From: Calditrichia bacterium
GTDB lineage: Bacteria > Calditrichota > Calditrichia > RBG-13-44-9 > J075
NCBI GenBank assembly: GCA_028284905.1
Contig: JANQQU010000006.1
Location: 1 to 43,616 of the forward strand
Direction of reading: 5' to 3'
Length of the DNA stretch: 43,616 bases
Shown: positions 17,401-25,427 of the stretch, in pieces
Layout of the letters: every line of letters begins with the position of its first letter
How positions within the stretch are numbered: position 1 is the first letter of the stretch
Made by a program: the position numbers and the translations under genes
Notes under the pieces: model-generated
What the model saw: the letters and a program-made list of their open reading frames with translations, nothing else
Told to the model about the DNA's origin: nothing
Database searches by the model: none

Positions 17401-19442
17401 TTACCGTTGCCGTCAACCATGTTAACCGTTCGCCGGAATTTACTGCACTGGCGGCGCAGGGTGGTCCGGAAAACGCCCTCTTACAATTTACCCTGACTGC
17501 CACCGATGCAGACGCAGAAGACAGCGGCAAGCTTACTTTTCAGGCACCATCGCTACCGGAAGGCGCTACACTCGATCCTGTCAGCGGCCTCTTTTCCTGG
17601 ACGCCAACCTTCGAGCAGTCCGGCGATTACACCGTTCGCTTTGAAGTTTCCGACAGCTACAACGCAACTGCGGTAATGGATATTCCGGTTGCTATCGCCC
17701 ACGTCAATCGGGAGCCGTCCCTGCCGGTAGTTACCAATGCACAATTCTCGGAAAATGCTCCCGGCACGGTCGTAATTGCTGCCGGCAGCGACCTCGATGT
17801 TGAAGACGACGGCAAGTTGACCTATAGCGTTAGTGGACTGCCGGACGGCGCAACTTTTGACCCGGCGACCCTGACCTTCGCCTGGACGCCGACCTTTGAA
17901 CAATCGGGCGATTATGCCTTAACCGCAACCGTTCAGGATCCCGATGGATTATCGGCATCTCAGGCATTTACGATCTCCGTCGATCACGTTAACCGTCCGC
18001 CCTACTTTGGTGACCTCCCGACGTTAACCGTTGCCGAGAACAGCGAACTTGTTTTCAATTTACCGGGTATGGATGACGATAAAGAGGATGCCGGGCAGCT
18101 GACCTATAACGCGGTCAATTTTCCGGAAGGCGCTTCAATGGATGCAACGACTGGCCGCATCAGCTGGACACCAACCTACGACCAAAGCGGGTCCTATACC
18201 GTTACCGTATCCGTCCACGATATGAATAACGAGAACAGCGTTGCCGCACTGGATATCGAAGTAGCCCATGTCAATCGTCCCCCGGTGCTCGCTGAAATTC
18301 CTACTTTTACTTTTAGCGAAAATGCCGCTGGCACTGCCACCATTCCTGCCGGTAGCGATCCGGATACGGAAGACGCCGGGAAACTGATCTATGCTGTTGA
18401 CGGTCTGCCCAATGGTGCCACATTTGACCCGGCAACCCGCACCATTTCCTGGACGCCGACTTTTGAACAATCGGGCAACTTCCAGCCATCCGTCACGCTT
18501 GCCGATCCTTCCGGACTTACATCGGTCAACACATTCACCTTAACAGTTGAGAATGTGAATCGTGCGCCTGGTTTTGCCGTGCAGCCTGCTCAGAATGGTA
18601 AAGAGAACAGCGAATTGCAATTTTCTCTGACTGCCGACGATCCTGACCGGGAAGACAATGGCAAACTTCGTTACAGCGCAGAGAATCTGCCAGCCGGTGC
18701 TTCATTGAGTGAAAATGGCCAGTTCCGCTGGACGCCCGGATTTGATCAAAGTGGTGATTATACCCTCAACATCACCGTTCAGGATAGCTACGGCGCTACA
18801 GCCGGGACAACTGTGCCGGTGAGCATCGCTCATGTTAACCGGGCACCGGTGCTCAGTGAAGCGCGCTTCAATTTTACCGAGGATGCCGATGGCCGCGTCG
18901 CCCTGCCGCCGGGGAACGATCCCGACCAGGAAGATAACGGTGTGCTGACCTACAAAGTAGACAATCTGCCGGATGGCGCCACCTTCGATGCGAATTCCCG
19001 GGAAGTTAGCTGGCACCCGGATTTTGATCAGTCCGGCAGCTATCAAATTTCTTACAGCGCCAGTGATGGCAACCTGGAAACCCGTCAAACTATCACACTG
19101 CAGGTCGCGAATGTGAATCGTTCTCCGCAAATCAACAATCCTGGCAACCAGTCGGTTAAAGAGGGAGAAACCCTGCGCTTCAAGGTCTCGGCATCGGATC
19201 CTGATAAAGAAGACCGCAATAACCTGCAGTTTAGCGTTAACAATGCGCCTTCCCGCGCCGTATTCAATAGCGGCAACGGCGAGTTTACCTGGACGCCGGA
19301 CAATACCCAGCAAGGCAGTTACACCATCGCTTTTACCGTTACCGATAAGGAAGGATTGTCCGACAATGTTTCCGTTACCGTCGATGTAGAAGATGTTCCG
19401 GAAACACCGAATCCTCCCGGCGATGGCGCCAGCGACGAATAA
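14481..19442 (+). CDS. Giant secreted protein: LVIVD propeller plus 14 Ig-like repeats
   Basis: This 1653-residue exported protein has a signal peptide cleaved after about residue 24 (LNLFAQ). Residues about 50-320 hold six or seven LVIVD repeats (for example YLFITNFWAGLQVVDISD and IAYVADGPGGLVILDVSQPD), expected to form a seven-bladed propeller. From about residue 323 to 1640 there are 14 tandem repeats of 92-95 residues. Each has a DPDxED acidic loop, a LPEGATFD turn, a SWTPTFEQSG core and a VNHVNR linker. They match the putative-Ig / cadherin-like domains of adhesins, and the acidic loops may bind calcium. The protein ends in a short Pro/Gly/Asp tail with no visible anchor, LPxTG or type IX sorting domain. 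I infer a surface adhesin or matrix protein. Confidence 0.9.
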   Translation: MKHLTALFFTILILLSSTLNLFAQRSAAELISSMAPPQGKIQYKDGVRQINIVDDYLFITNFWAGLQVVDISDIKNPRETAYFQSDDESYYTHIDGNYAYMSNHAAGVQVFDISDRASIRQAATVVTPGNALWAIAEDTRLYVALGNKGFTIMDIANLDNPSTLHTEASGQWIQQIAKNGNYLYAAAKKNGLLIYDISEPTAPKMVARFRTAFNTMMVQIIDDIAYVADGPGGLVILDVSQPDDPKLLNRFSNVGFVTNLYKTGTYVYLANRDVGLQIVNVSDPANPFLESYYSTADISYGVYKRDIYVFLAANAATLIMRHNNAPILTDIDDQRLDENVPFSLQLQAEEPDGDFIAYEALNLPEGATFDKASGFLSWTPTYEQSGTYNNIILKVIEQTGTGLTDQDTISLIVKHINRLPDLPGLENTTVAESAPLTITLPEGSDPDAEDQQRLAYRAENLPEGATFDPLNRTLNWTPTFEQSGTYVVDFLIDDGADGLDREPVTITVGHVDRPPVINGLAARQVNEAAEISFQISGEEPDDEDQNKISFELKNLPAGATFDAATQTFNWVPGYDQSGVYNNLLAIMNAGDLSDSTYVTVAVDHVNRSPVLDAVANQTVLENQLLTFTISGSDPDVEDTGKLVFTASNLPEGATFDAATQTFSWMPSFEQSGEFPNVSFTITDPSGLSDSKSIVISSNHVNRPPQILAVDAQTIAEDAALTVQLSASDPDQEDSGKLVFSAEGLPSGATLDAQSGLLNWTPTYDQSGEYPVTFIISDGEFNERTATTITVNHVNRSPSLDAVVAQSVDESAELRFTVSGSDNDTEDSGLLIYSATNLPEGAAFDPATRVFSWTPTFEQSGEFAPVFTISDPSGLTNQQTAAITVNHVNRAPALATIAPQTVDENQLLSVQLVGADLDREDTGKLNYTGIDLPAGAVVDLTTGVFSWTPTFEQSGSYTISAQVSDPAGLVHQESFTVAVNHVNRSPEFTALAAQGGPENALLQFTLTATDADAEDSGKLTFQAPSLPEGATLDPVSGLFSWTPTFEQSGDYTVRFEVSDSYNATAVMDIPVAIAHVNREPSLPVVTNAQFSENAPGTVVIAAGSDLDVEDDGKLTYSVSGLPDGATFDPATLTFAWTPTFEQSGDYALTATVQDPDGLSASQAFTISVDHVNRPPYFGDLPTLTVAENSELVFNLPGMDDDKEDAGQLTYNAVNFPEGASMDATTGRISWTPTYDQSGSYTVTVSVHDMNNENSVAALDIEVAHVNRPPVLAEIPTFTFSENAAGTATIPAGSDPDTEDAGKLIYAVDGLPNGATFDPATRTISWTPTFEQSGNFQPSVTLADPSGLTSVNTFTLTVENVNRAPGFAVQPAQNGKENSELQFSLTADDPDREDNGKLRYSAENLPAGASLSENGQFRWTPGFDQSGDYTLNITVQDSYGATAGTTVPVSIAHVNRAPVLSEARFNFTEDADGRVALPPGNDPDQEDNGVLTYKVDNLPDGATFDANSREVSWHPDFDQSGSYQISYSASDGNLETRQTITLQVANVNRSPQINNPGNQSVKEGETLRFKVSASDPDKEDRNNLQFSVNNAPSRAVFNSGNGEFTWTPDNTQQGSYTIAFTVTDKEGLSDNVSVTVDVEDVPETPNPPGDGASDE

Positions 19443-19452
19443 TCAAATTTCT

Positions 19453-19490
19453 CGATGAGCAGATGCGGGCTAACAAGCACCTGCTCATCG
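19453..19490 (+). terminator. Hairpin terminator after the Ig-repeat gene
   Basis: CGATGAGCAG (19453-19462) pairs with CTGCTCATCG (19481-19490), and the stem continues through TGC/GCA past one mismatch. It lies 10 bases after the stop codon. The T-run is short, so termination strength is uncertain. Confidence 0.55.
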
Positions 19491-19637
19491 ATTATCTTTC
19501 CCGATTACAATCACCACTCTAACTGCGAAAAACCTGCGGATAATTATCTCCGCTAATTCCTCTTTCATGCATTACAATTTCTCAATAATGAAAAATTACA
19601 ACTGAAAAATACCGTCCAGATCAATTTTAATTCATTT

Positions 19638-19667
19638 TTGCCACCTATCTTATCTCTGCATTATAAC
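19638..19667 (+). promoter_or_regulatory. Candidate sigma70 promoter of the thiolase operon
   Basis: TTGCCA (19638-19643) and TATAAC (19662-19667) are 18 bases apart; each differs from consensus by one base. The leader to the ATG at 19807 would be about 130 nt. I see nothing else in this 364-base gap apart from the terminator at its start. Confidence 0.6.
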
Positions 19668-19806
19668 CACAACAGAAATGCCGTATTAGCACCATTCGTA
19701 CCAGGATATCGCTGGCGGATGGAAAAACAACCTTCCGGTTCAGAAACAATCGGATCGTTACTATTTCGGCTTGTTGGAAAATCTGTCACACAATACGGAG
19801 AGTTGC

Positions 19807-20961
19807 ATGAGTGCAGGAAAGGAAAGCAGTGTAATTATTGATGCGGTGCGCAGCCCGATCGGTCTGGATAAAGGCAAAATGACCGGCATGCGTCCCGACA
19901 ACCTATTATCCCAGGTGCTACTTGGTCTGTTAACCAGAAACCAGAACATGCCCTTTGAGAATATTGAAGATGTGATTGTCGGATGCGCATTTCCCGAGGG
20001 ACCGCAGGGGATGCTTATCGCTCGCTCGGCCGCTTTGTTGGCAGGTATACCGCAAACCGCTGGTGCAAAAGTCGTCAACCGCTTTTGTGGCGCCTCCATG
20101 GAAGCAGTGCATCAGGCAGATGCCGCGATTCGCTTGTCGGACTGTGAGGTGGTTATCGCCGGGGGCGTAGAGGATATGCTTTCGATACCTGCAGATGGTT
20201 TCAATCCCAGCTTTCACCCGGATCTCGCCGAACAAAACTATTATGTGCCGATGGGCGAGTTGGCAGAACATCTCGCCGGGAACAGCGGCATTGGCCGCGA
20301 CGTTCAGGAAGAATATGCGGTAAACTCCCACAACAAAGCACTGGACGCCTGGGACAATGGTTACTTCAACAACGAAATTATTCCGGTGCAATACAACAAT
20401 CAGATTATTGCCCGCGATGAAGGCCCCCGTGAACCGGATCGCGATTATTTTTCCGGTGCATCCCCCTCTTTTCTGATTGACGGCACTATCACCAGTGCGA
20501 CCAGCAGTCCCTCTGCCATGGGCGCTGCCGCGTTGTTACTGACCAGCGAAAGTTTTGCCGAGGCAAATAATCTGAAGCCACGCGCCCGGATTTTGTCCCG
20601 GGCGATAGCCGGGGTAGAGCGGGACAGCGAAGGCGATACGCCGCTGCCCGCAATCAGCAAAGCACTACAGCGTGCCGGGCTTTCACTGGATGATATCGAC
20701 GTCATCGAGCTAAACGAAGCGTACGCCGCGCAGGCACTCTACTTCATCATGAATGGGGAATTTCCTTTCAACAAGATCAATCTTAATGGCGGTTCCATTG
20801 CATTGGGCAATCCACTGGGCGCATCCGGTGCACGCATCATGACCACCTTACTGAATGTGATGGATCAACAGCAGGCCCGCTACGGACTGGCAGCAATGGC
20901 CATCCGCGGTGGTCAGGGGATCGCAACAATTATCGAACGGATGAGTGAGGAAGGGGAATAA
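19807..20961 (+). CDS. FadA-like thiolase homologue lacking the catalytic His and second Cys
   Basis: This 384-residue protein of the thiolase family lines up along its length with FadA-type acetyl-CoA acyltransferases, which cleave 3-ketoacyl-CoA in beta-oxidation. The nucleophile is kept (Cys94 in VNRFCGASM), as is the NEAY motif for the oxyanion hole. Two normally invariant residues are changed: the GHP histidine is Asn335 (IALGNPLGASG), and the catalytic cysteine of the MCIG motif is Ala365 (GLAAMAIRGGQG). Surrounding residues are conserved, so this is not a frameshift or poor alignment. The frame is open from 19771, but the ATG at 19807 has ACGGAG at the right distance. It is followed after 3 bases by a FadN-like gene with similar losses. 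It may be a pseudoenzyme, or may catalyse only acyl transfer or binding. Confidence 0.9.
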   Translation: MSAGKESSVIIDAVRSPIGLDKGKMTGMRPDNLLSQVLLGLLTRNQNMPFENIEDVIVGCAFPEGPQGMLIARSAALLAGIPQTAGAKVVNRFCGASMEAVHQADAAIRLSDCEVVIAGGVEDMLSIPADGFNPSFHPDLAEQNYYVPMGELAEHLAGNSGIGRDVQEEYAVNSHNKALDAWDNGYFNNEIIPVQYNNQIIARDEGPREPDRDYFSGASPSFLIDGTITSATSSPSAMGAAALLLTSESFAEANNLKPRARILSRAIAGVERDSEGDTPLPAISKALQRAGLSLDDIDVIELNEAYAAQALYFIMNGEFPFNKINLNGGSIALGNPLGASGARIMTTLLNVMDQQQARYGLAAMAIRGGQGIATIIERMSEEGE

Positions 20962-20964
20962 TCC

Positions 20965-23310
20965 ATGGCATTCGAGATCAAGCAGGTTGCAGTCCTGGGC
21001 GCAAATTCGCTCGGTGGACATATCGCGGCAATGTTTGCCAATGCCGGCATCCATACGCTGCTTTTTGCCAATAACCAATCGCGCTCGGAAAGGCGCTTTC
21101 GCCGCCTGAAGCTTGCGCGGGTATCTCCGTTTTATGCGGCATCCCAGACGCGCTTCATCACCCCCTGCAATTACCAGGAAGATCTGGAAATCCTTGCTGA
21201 TGCCGATTGGGTGATTATCGCCGGCAATTATCCCCCGGAAGATCTGGCCACCCTGCTGGAGAAGGCGAAGCCCTTTCTAAAATCGACAGTGTTGATTAGC
21301 GCTGCTGCTCCCGGGCGCTCACTTGAAGAATACCGGGAGATTTTAGGAGAAGATTTTCAGGAGAATTTTCTCCTCACATATTTCTTCTTTCCTCCCCGGG
21401 AAATGCCCTTGCTGGAATTTATTTGCCCGGCGGATAAAACGGAATATTTTCTCGAGTCCTTATCACCATTCTGCGAGGATCGCCTGGGCCACCAACCGGT
21501 TTTCGTTAAAGATACGCCTGCCGGTGTCGCAAATCGCATCGGCATATTCAGCCTCGCCAGCGTATTGCATATTGCCCGGGAAATGGGATTATCGGTAGAA
21601 GCAATCGACCTGTTGACCGGCCCATTAATTGGCCGCAGCAAAAATGCCACCTGCCGCTTGCTAGACAAATTTGGCCTGGACAACTTTGCCTTTTTAAACC
21701 AGCACATATACAACACATGCAGCGATGATGAACAACGGGATCGCTTCCTCCTTCCGGAGTATCTGGAAAAACTGATCGCCGAAAAACACACCGGCCAACA
21801 GAATGGTAAGGGGTTTTATAAAAAGGAGCAGCAGGAGATAATGGCTCTGAACATCCCGGACGGTAGTTATCGCTCGCTGACCCGGGAAACTTTCGAGAGT
21901 GTTCGCTTAGCCAAATCCGAGCAAACCCTGCCGGGGAAATTGCGTGCACTGGTTGCCTGTCAGGACGTCGCCGGCAAATTTATTTGGGAAACGCTATCCG
22001 CCTGCCTTATCTATGCAGCAAACCGTATCCCGGAGATCGCCGATGATGTTGCAACGATCGATACTGCCATGCGCGATGGCTTCGGTTGGCAGCTCGGCCC
22101 CTTTCAGATCTGGGACGCCCTGGGCTTTGAAGAAACCGCGGTGCGCATGAAAAATGACGGCAAGAAGCTCCCCCTTTGGGTAGAAGCAATGCTGCTGACC
22201 GGTGGCAAATCTTTCTATGCCCGCGAAGAAGGGCACCAGCAAATGTATGATATTCTTTCCGGGAAAATGACCTTGCTGCCAATGGCACCGGGCAGAATCG
22301 ATTTAGCGCAGGAGAAAGCCCAGCGCACGGCCCTGCGGGAAAATTGGAGTGCCAGCTTACTCGATATCGGCGATGAAGTGCTTTGCGTTGAGTTTCATAG
22401 CATTCATCAACCGGCAAAGAACCTGATTGACCCCGGCGTTTTCGAGATTATGGAGTCAGCATTATCAACGGTGGCGGAAAATGGCTACCGGGGACTAATT
22501 ATCGCCAATCAGGGCGAGAATTTTTCCGGGGGAATGAACCTAAAGATTCTTTACAAGCTGATTGAGCAGGAAAATTGGGATGCACTCTCTTCCCTCTCCC
22601 GCCGGGCACAGGACATTAACCTGAAGCTTATGCAAGCGCCATTTCCGGTCATCAGCGTTCCGTTTAATACGACAAGGGGCGTCGGCCTTTCCCTGGCAAT
22701 GGCGACAACCCGGATGATCGCTTCGGCAAATCTAAAGTGTGGCCTGACAGAATCGCAACTGGGATTGATTCCCTTTGGCGGCGGCACTTCTTTTTTTCTG
22801 GCAAACTGGATTGCGAGAAAATCATCGCAGACCAGCGGCCCTTTTCCACCGGTTCGGGAAGCTTTCGAAACGATCTTTCATGGGAAAACTGCCGCATCCG
22901 GCCTGGAAGCCTTACAAATGGGATTTCTCCGGCCATCGGACAAAGTGCTGGCCAATCATCAACAATTGCTCTATTCAGCAAAACAGAGTGTTTTGGAGAT
23001 GACCGAGAACTACACGCCGACCGAAATTCCCAGTGAATTTTATCTGCCGGGCGAAGGCGGTAGAATTGCGCTGGAAATACAGCTGGACAGTTTGCAGAAA
23101 CGTGGCGCAATCAGCGAATATGACCATCTGGTTGGTAAGCATCTCGCCCATGTGCTCACCGGAGGACCGGACGCTTCGCCAACCCACCCGATCCATATGG
23201 AAACTTTGCTGACGCTGGAGCGGGACACTTTTATCTCACTCTGCCAGGCGCCAAAAACCCGGGAACGGATTGCCCATTTTCTCAATAGCGGCAAATATTT
23301 GAAGAATTGA
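20965..23310 (+). CDS. FadN-like dehydrogenase/hydratase fusion with altered active sites
   Basis: This 781-residue protein has the FadN order: 3-hydroxyacyl-CoA dehydrogenase first (about 1-400), then an enoyl-CoA hydratase/crotonase domain (about 455-700). In active enzymes these perform the middle steps of beta-oxidation. Key sites here are changed. The Rossmann loop is G12-A-N14-S-L-G17 rather than GxGxxG. The catalytic His of the HFFNP motif is Tyr139 (TYFFFPP), with the motif Asn changed to Phe142, although Glu151 is kept. In the crotonase half, the first catalytic Glu (GGGCE position) is Ser576, while the second (Glu596 in LTESQLG) remains. The fold motifs (DTPAGVANRIG and IPFGGGTSFF) are intact and the frame is unbroken. 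It starts 3 bases after the thiolase stop, so the two are co-transcribed. Confidence 0.88.
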   Translation: MAFEIKQVAVLGANSLGGHIAAMFANAGIHTLLFANNQSRSERRFRRLKLARVSPFYAASQTRFITPCNYQEDLEILADADWVIIAGNYPPEDLATLLEKAKPFLKSTVLISAAAPGRSLEEYREILGEDFQENFLLTYFFFPPREMPLLEFICPADKTEYFLESLSPFCEDRLGHQPVFVKDTPAGVANRIGIFSLASVLHIAREMGLSVEAIDLLTGPLIGRSKNATCRLLDKFGLDNFAFLNQHIYNTCSDDEQRDRFLLPEYLEKLIAEKHTGQQNGKGFYKKEQQEIMALNIPDGSYRSLTRETFESVRLAKSEQTLPGKLRALVACQDVAGKFIWETLSACLIYAANRIPEIADDVATIDTAMRDGFGWQLGPFQIWDALGFEETAVRMKNDGKKLPLWVEAMLLTGGKSFYAREEGHQQMYDILSGKMTLLPMAPGRIDLAQEKAQRTALRENWSASLLDIGDEVLCVEFHSIHQPAKNLIDPGVFEIMESALSTVAENGYRGLIIANQGENFSGGMNLKILYKLIEQENWDALSSLSRRAQDINLKLMQAPFPVISVPFNTTRGVGLSLAMATTRMIASANLKCGLTESQLGLIPFGGGTSFFLANWIARKSSQTSGPFPPVREAFETIFHGKTAASGLEALQMGFLRPSDKVLANHQQLLYSAKQSVLEMTENYTPTEIPSEFYLPGEGGRIALEIQLDSLQKRGAISEYDHLVGKHLAHVLTGGPDASPTHPIHMETLLTLERDTFISLCQAPKTRERIAHFLNSGKYLKN

Positions 23311-23363
23311 CTTTCTTTCATGCATTTTCCGCCCATAATACCAGAGAAAATCTAATTTGCAAT

Positions 23364-23392
23364 TTGATTTCCGAAAAAGATTTTTATATCTT
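23364..23392 (+). promoter_or_regulatory. Candidate sigma70 promoter of rpoZ
   Basis: TTGATT (23364-23369) and TATCTT (23387-23392) are 17 bases apart. The predicted start is about 30 nt before the omega gene ATG. Confidence 0.6.
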
Positions 23393-23429
23393 TGATGCTG
23401 TTCTTTTATTCAATGAAAAGGAGAAGTAA

Positions 23430-23726
23430 ATGCCTGCAAAAACTCAGGACATCAACAAGTTACTGGAAATTGCCGACAATCTCTACGAAGTAGCCATGGT
23501 TGTAGCAAGAAGATCCCGTCAGATTAACGAAGAACATTATCAGAAAAAGCGGGACCGGCAGATTTTGGAAGAACTGGAAGGTGGATTCGAAGAAGATTTC
23601 CTCAATGAGGAAGAAGAAGCATCCAGCAAAGCCAACGCAGAGCCGGAAGAAAATCCGATCAATCATGCTCTCGACGATTTCAAAGCGACCCGCCTCGAGT
23701 TCCAATTTGAGACGCTGCGCCGCTAA
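23430..23726 (+). CDS. rpoZ: RNA polymerase omega subunit (RpoZ-like)
   Basis: This 98-residue acidic protein matches the omega subunit in its N-terminal core: ADNLYEVAMVVARRSRQINEE corresponds to the conserved DNxYExxxVxARRARQIN helix that binds beta-prime and helps polymerase assembly. A charged region (EELEGGFEEDFLNEEEEA) and a C-terminal NPINHALDDF segment follow, longer than in E. coli but similar in style to FCB-group omegas. A strong AAGGAGAAG site precedes the ATG. The gene has its own promoter and a strong terminator, so it is probably monocistronic. The main uncertainty is that the family is short and divergent. Confidence 0.8.
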   Translation: MPAKTQDINKLLEIADNLYEVAMVVARRSRQINEEHYQKKRDRQILEELEGGFEEDFLNEEEEASSKANAEPEENPINHALDDFKATRLEFQFETLRR

Positions 23727-23752
23727 TCTATAGATCTTCAAGCGTTTTTTTA

Positions 23753-23781
23753 AAAGCCCCGTATCACTGCGGGGCTTTCCT
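23753..23781 (+). terminator. Rho-independent terminator after rpoZ
   Basis: AAAGCCCCG (23753-23761) pairs with CGGGGCTTT (23770-23778) around an 8-base loop, followed by a short pyrimidine run. It separates rpoZ from the amidohydrolase gene. Confidence 0.85.
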
Positions 23782-23813
23782 GTTTAACACCCCTAACAGA
23801 ATAGAAAAGTGCT

Positions 23814-25418
23814 ATGAATCGACCATCTTCGCCCCGTTTAATTTTACATAACTGTCGAATATTTGATACCGCAACGGCTGCTCCTTCCCAGGCAACAGCG
23901 CTTGCTGTCGAGGGAGATCGCATTACCGCCATGGGCAGTGATGCTGATATTCTTCCCCTTGCCGGCCCGGCGACCGAAATTATCACCGGTGATAATCGTT
24001 GGCTCTTGCCGGCCCTTACCGATGCGCACACGCATCTTTCCGCCTATGCCGCCCGTAAACTGCAAATCGATTTTAATGATTGTCATTCCCTGGCAGAAGG
24101 GCTGCAGAAAATCCGCCGCACCGTGGAAAAATCCCGGGAAGGCAGCTGGGTAATCGGAGGCGGATGGGATAAGAACGCCTGGGGAATGGATGGCTTTCCC
24201 ACCAAAACGATGCTGGACGAAATTTCCACTCAGCACTTTATGTCATTCCAAAGCAAAGACTGGCATAGCTTATGGGTAAACAGTCCCACTTTACAGATTT
24301 GCGAAATCGATGAAACCACTGCAGATCCGGCCGGAGGGTGGATCCTTCGTATGCCCGGCAGCCAGTCACCATCCGGCGTTCTTCAGGAAACCGCCTGCGA
24401 GATCGTGCAACGCTCAGTCGCACCACCGCCATTAGAAAAACTTTACCCTGCGCTGCAGGAAACCTTTGCCGAATTCCATCGATTCGGGATAACAGCCGTG
24501 CATAGCGTCGAAACTCCCTATGATTTTGCCAATTATCAATCGTTATATGGGCGGGGCGACCTTGGCCTGCGCATCTTCTGGTACTTCCCGGTAAAATATC
24601 TTCAGGATAGCAAAGAGAAGGGATATATTGCCCGCTCCGGCAACAGCTTCCTGAAAATCTGCGGAGTCAAAATGTTTATGGATGGTGCGCTCGGCTCCCA
24701 AACCGCCGATATGCTCTCCCCTTACGATGGCCTGGATCATACTGGTGTGGAAGTATTAACCATGGATGATCTTAGCGACAAAGTTGGGCGCTGTGTGGAA
24801 CTTGGGCTTTCCTGTGCCATTCATGCCATCGGAGATCGCGCTAACCGGAAAGTTCTCCAGGCTTTTGCAGCTGTGCGCGATGCCAGTATTGCTACGAATT
24901 TACGTCATCGGGTGGAACATGCGCAACTGCTTCATCCGGATGATATCGAAAAATTTGCCGCCAATGGCGTCATCGCCAGTGCGCAGCCGATTCATTTAGC
25001 GGCGGACATTCCGATGATTGATCGCTATTGGGGAAAGCGCGGTCGCTACGCCTATGCATTCGCCAGCCTGCATAAAGGCGGCACCAGACTCATTTTCGGC
25101 TCCGACACCCCAATCGAATCCTTCGATCCCTGGCGGGGAATGTACAGCGCGGTGGCCAGAAAACAGGATTGCAATCCGGATCTGGAAAGTTATTATCCGG
25201 AAGAAAAAATTTCCCTGGTAAATGCGGTTCGTGCTTATACGTCGGAATGTGCCTGGACGGTTTGGGAAGAAGAACAGCAAGGCGCTGTTGAGGCAGGAAA
25301 GTTAGCGGATTTCATCTTAATCGATCAGGATATCTTTCATTCCCCGGATACCGCTTTACTGGAGAACAAAGTGCTGCTGACCGTTCAGGCCGGGAATATT
25401 CTTTATCGGGATTTCTAA
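23814..25418 (+). CDS. YtcJ-like amidohydrolase
   Basis: This 534-residue metal-dependent hydrolase belongs to the amidohydrolase-3 / YtcJ family. Motifs in order: the N-terminal beta-sandwich strand LILHNCRIFDT, the metal-binding LPALTDAHTHLS, GVKMFMDGALGSQTA in the barrel, HAIGDRANRKV, RVEHAQLLHPDD, FGSDTPIESFDPW with the metal Asp, and a C-terminal sandwich segment EAGKLADFILIDQDIF. Members hydrolyse amides, cyclic ureas or formamides; the natural substrate is not predictable here. No signal peptide is present, so it is cytoplasmic. It follows the rpoZ terminator and converges on a minus-strand gene after 9 bases. Confidence 0.92.
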   Translation: MNRPSSPRLILHNCRIFDTATAAPSQATALAVEGDRITAMGSDADILPLAGPATEIITGDNRWLLPALTDAHTHLSAYAARKLQIDFNDCHSLAEGLQKIRRTVEKSREGSWVIGGGWDKNAWGMDGFPTKTMLDEISTQHFMSFQSKDWHSLWVNSPTLQICEIDETTADPAGGWILRMPGSQSPSGVLQETACEIVQRSVAPPPLEKLYPALQETFAEFHRFGITAVHSVETPYDFANYQSLYGRGDLGLRIFWYFPVKYLQDSKEKGYIARSGNSFLKICGVKMFMDGALGSQTADMLSPYDGLDHTGVEVLTMDDLSDKVGRCVELGLSCAIHAIGDRANRKVLQAFAAVRDASIATNLRHRVEHAQLLHPDDIEKFAANGVIASAQPIHLAADIPMIDRYWGKRGRYAYAFASLHKGGTRLIFGSDTPIESFDPWRGMYSAVARKQDCNPDLESYYPEEKISLVNAVRAYTSECAWTVWEEEQQGAVEAGKLADFILIDQDIFHSPDTALLENKVLLTVQAGNILYRDF

Positions 25419-25427
25419 AGAATGATG

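Noticed and set aside
15432-19313. Several long minus-strand frames opposite the Ig repeats
   Set aside because: They recur with the same period as the repeats and are by-products of the repeated codons.
14481-19442. Type IX secretion substrate
   Set aside because: The C-terminus lacks a sorting domain and ends in a short Pro/Gly/Asp tail.
23430-23726. Calling the 98-residue protein a hypothetical acidic protein
   Set aside because: The DNxYExxxVxARRxRQIN core, its size, own promoter and terminator fit the RNA polymerase omega subunit better.
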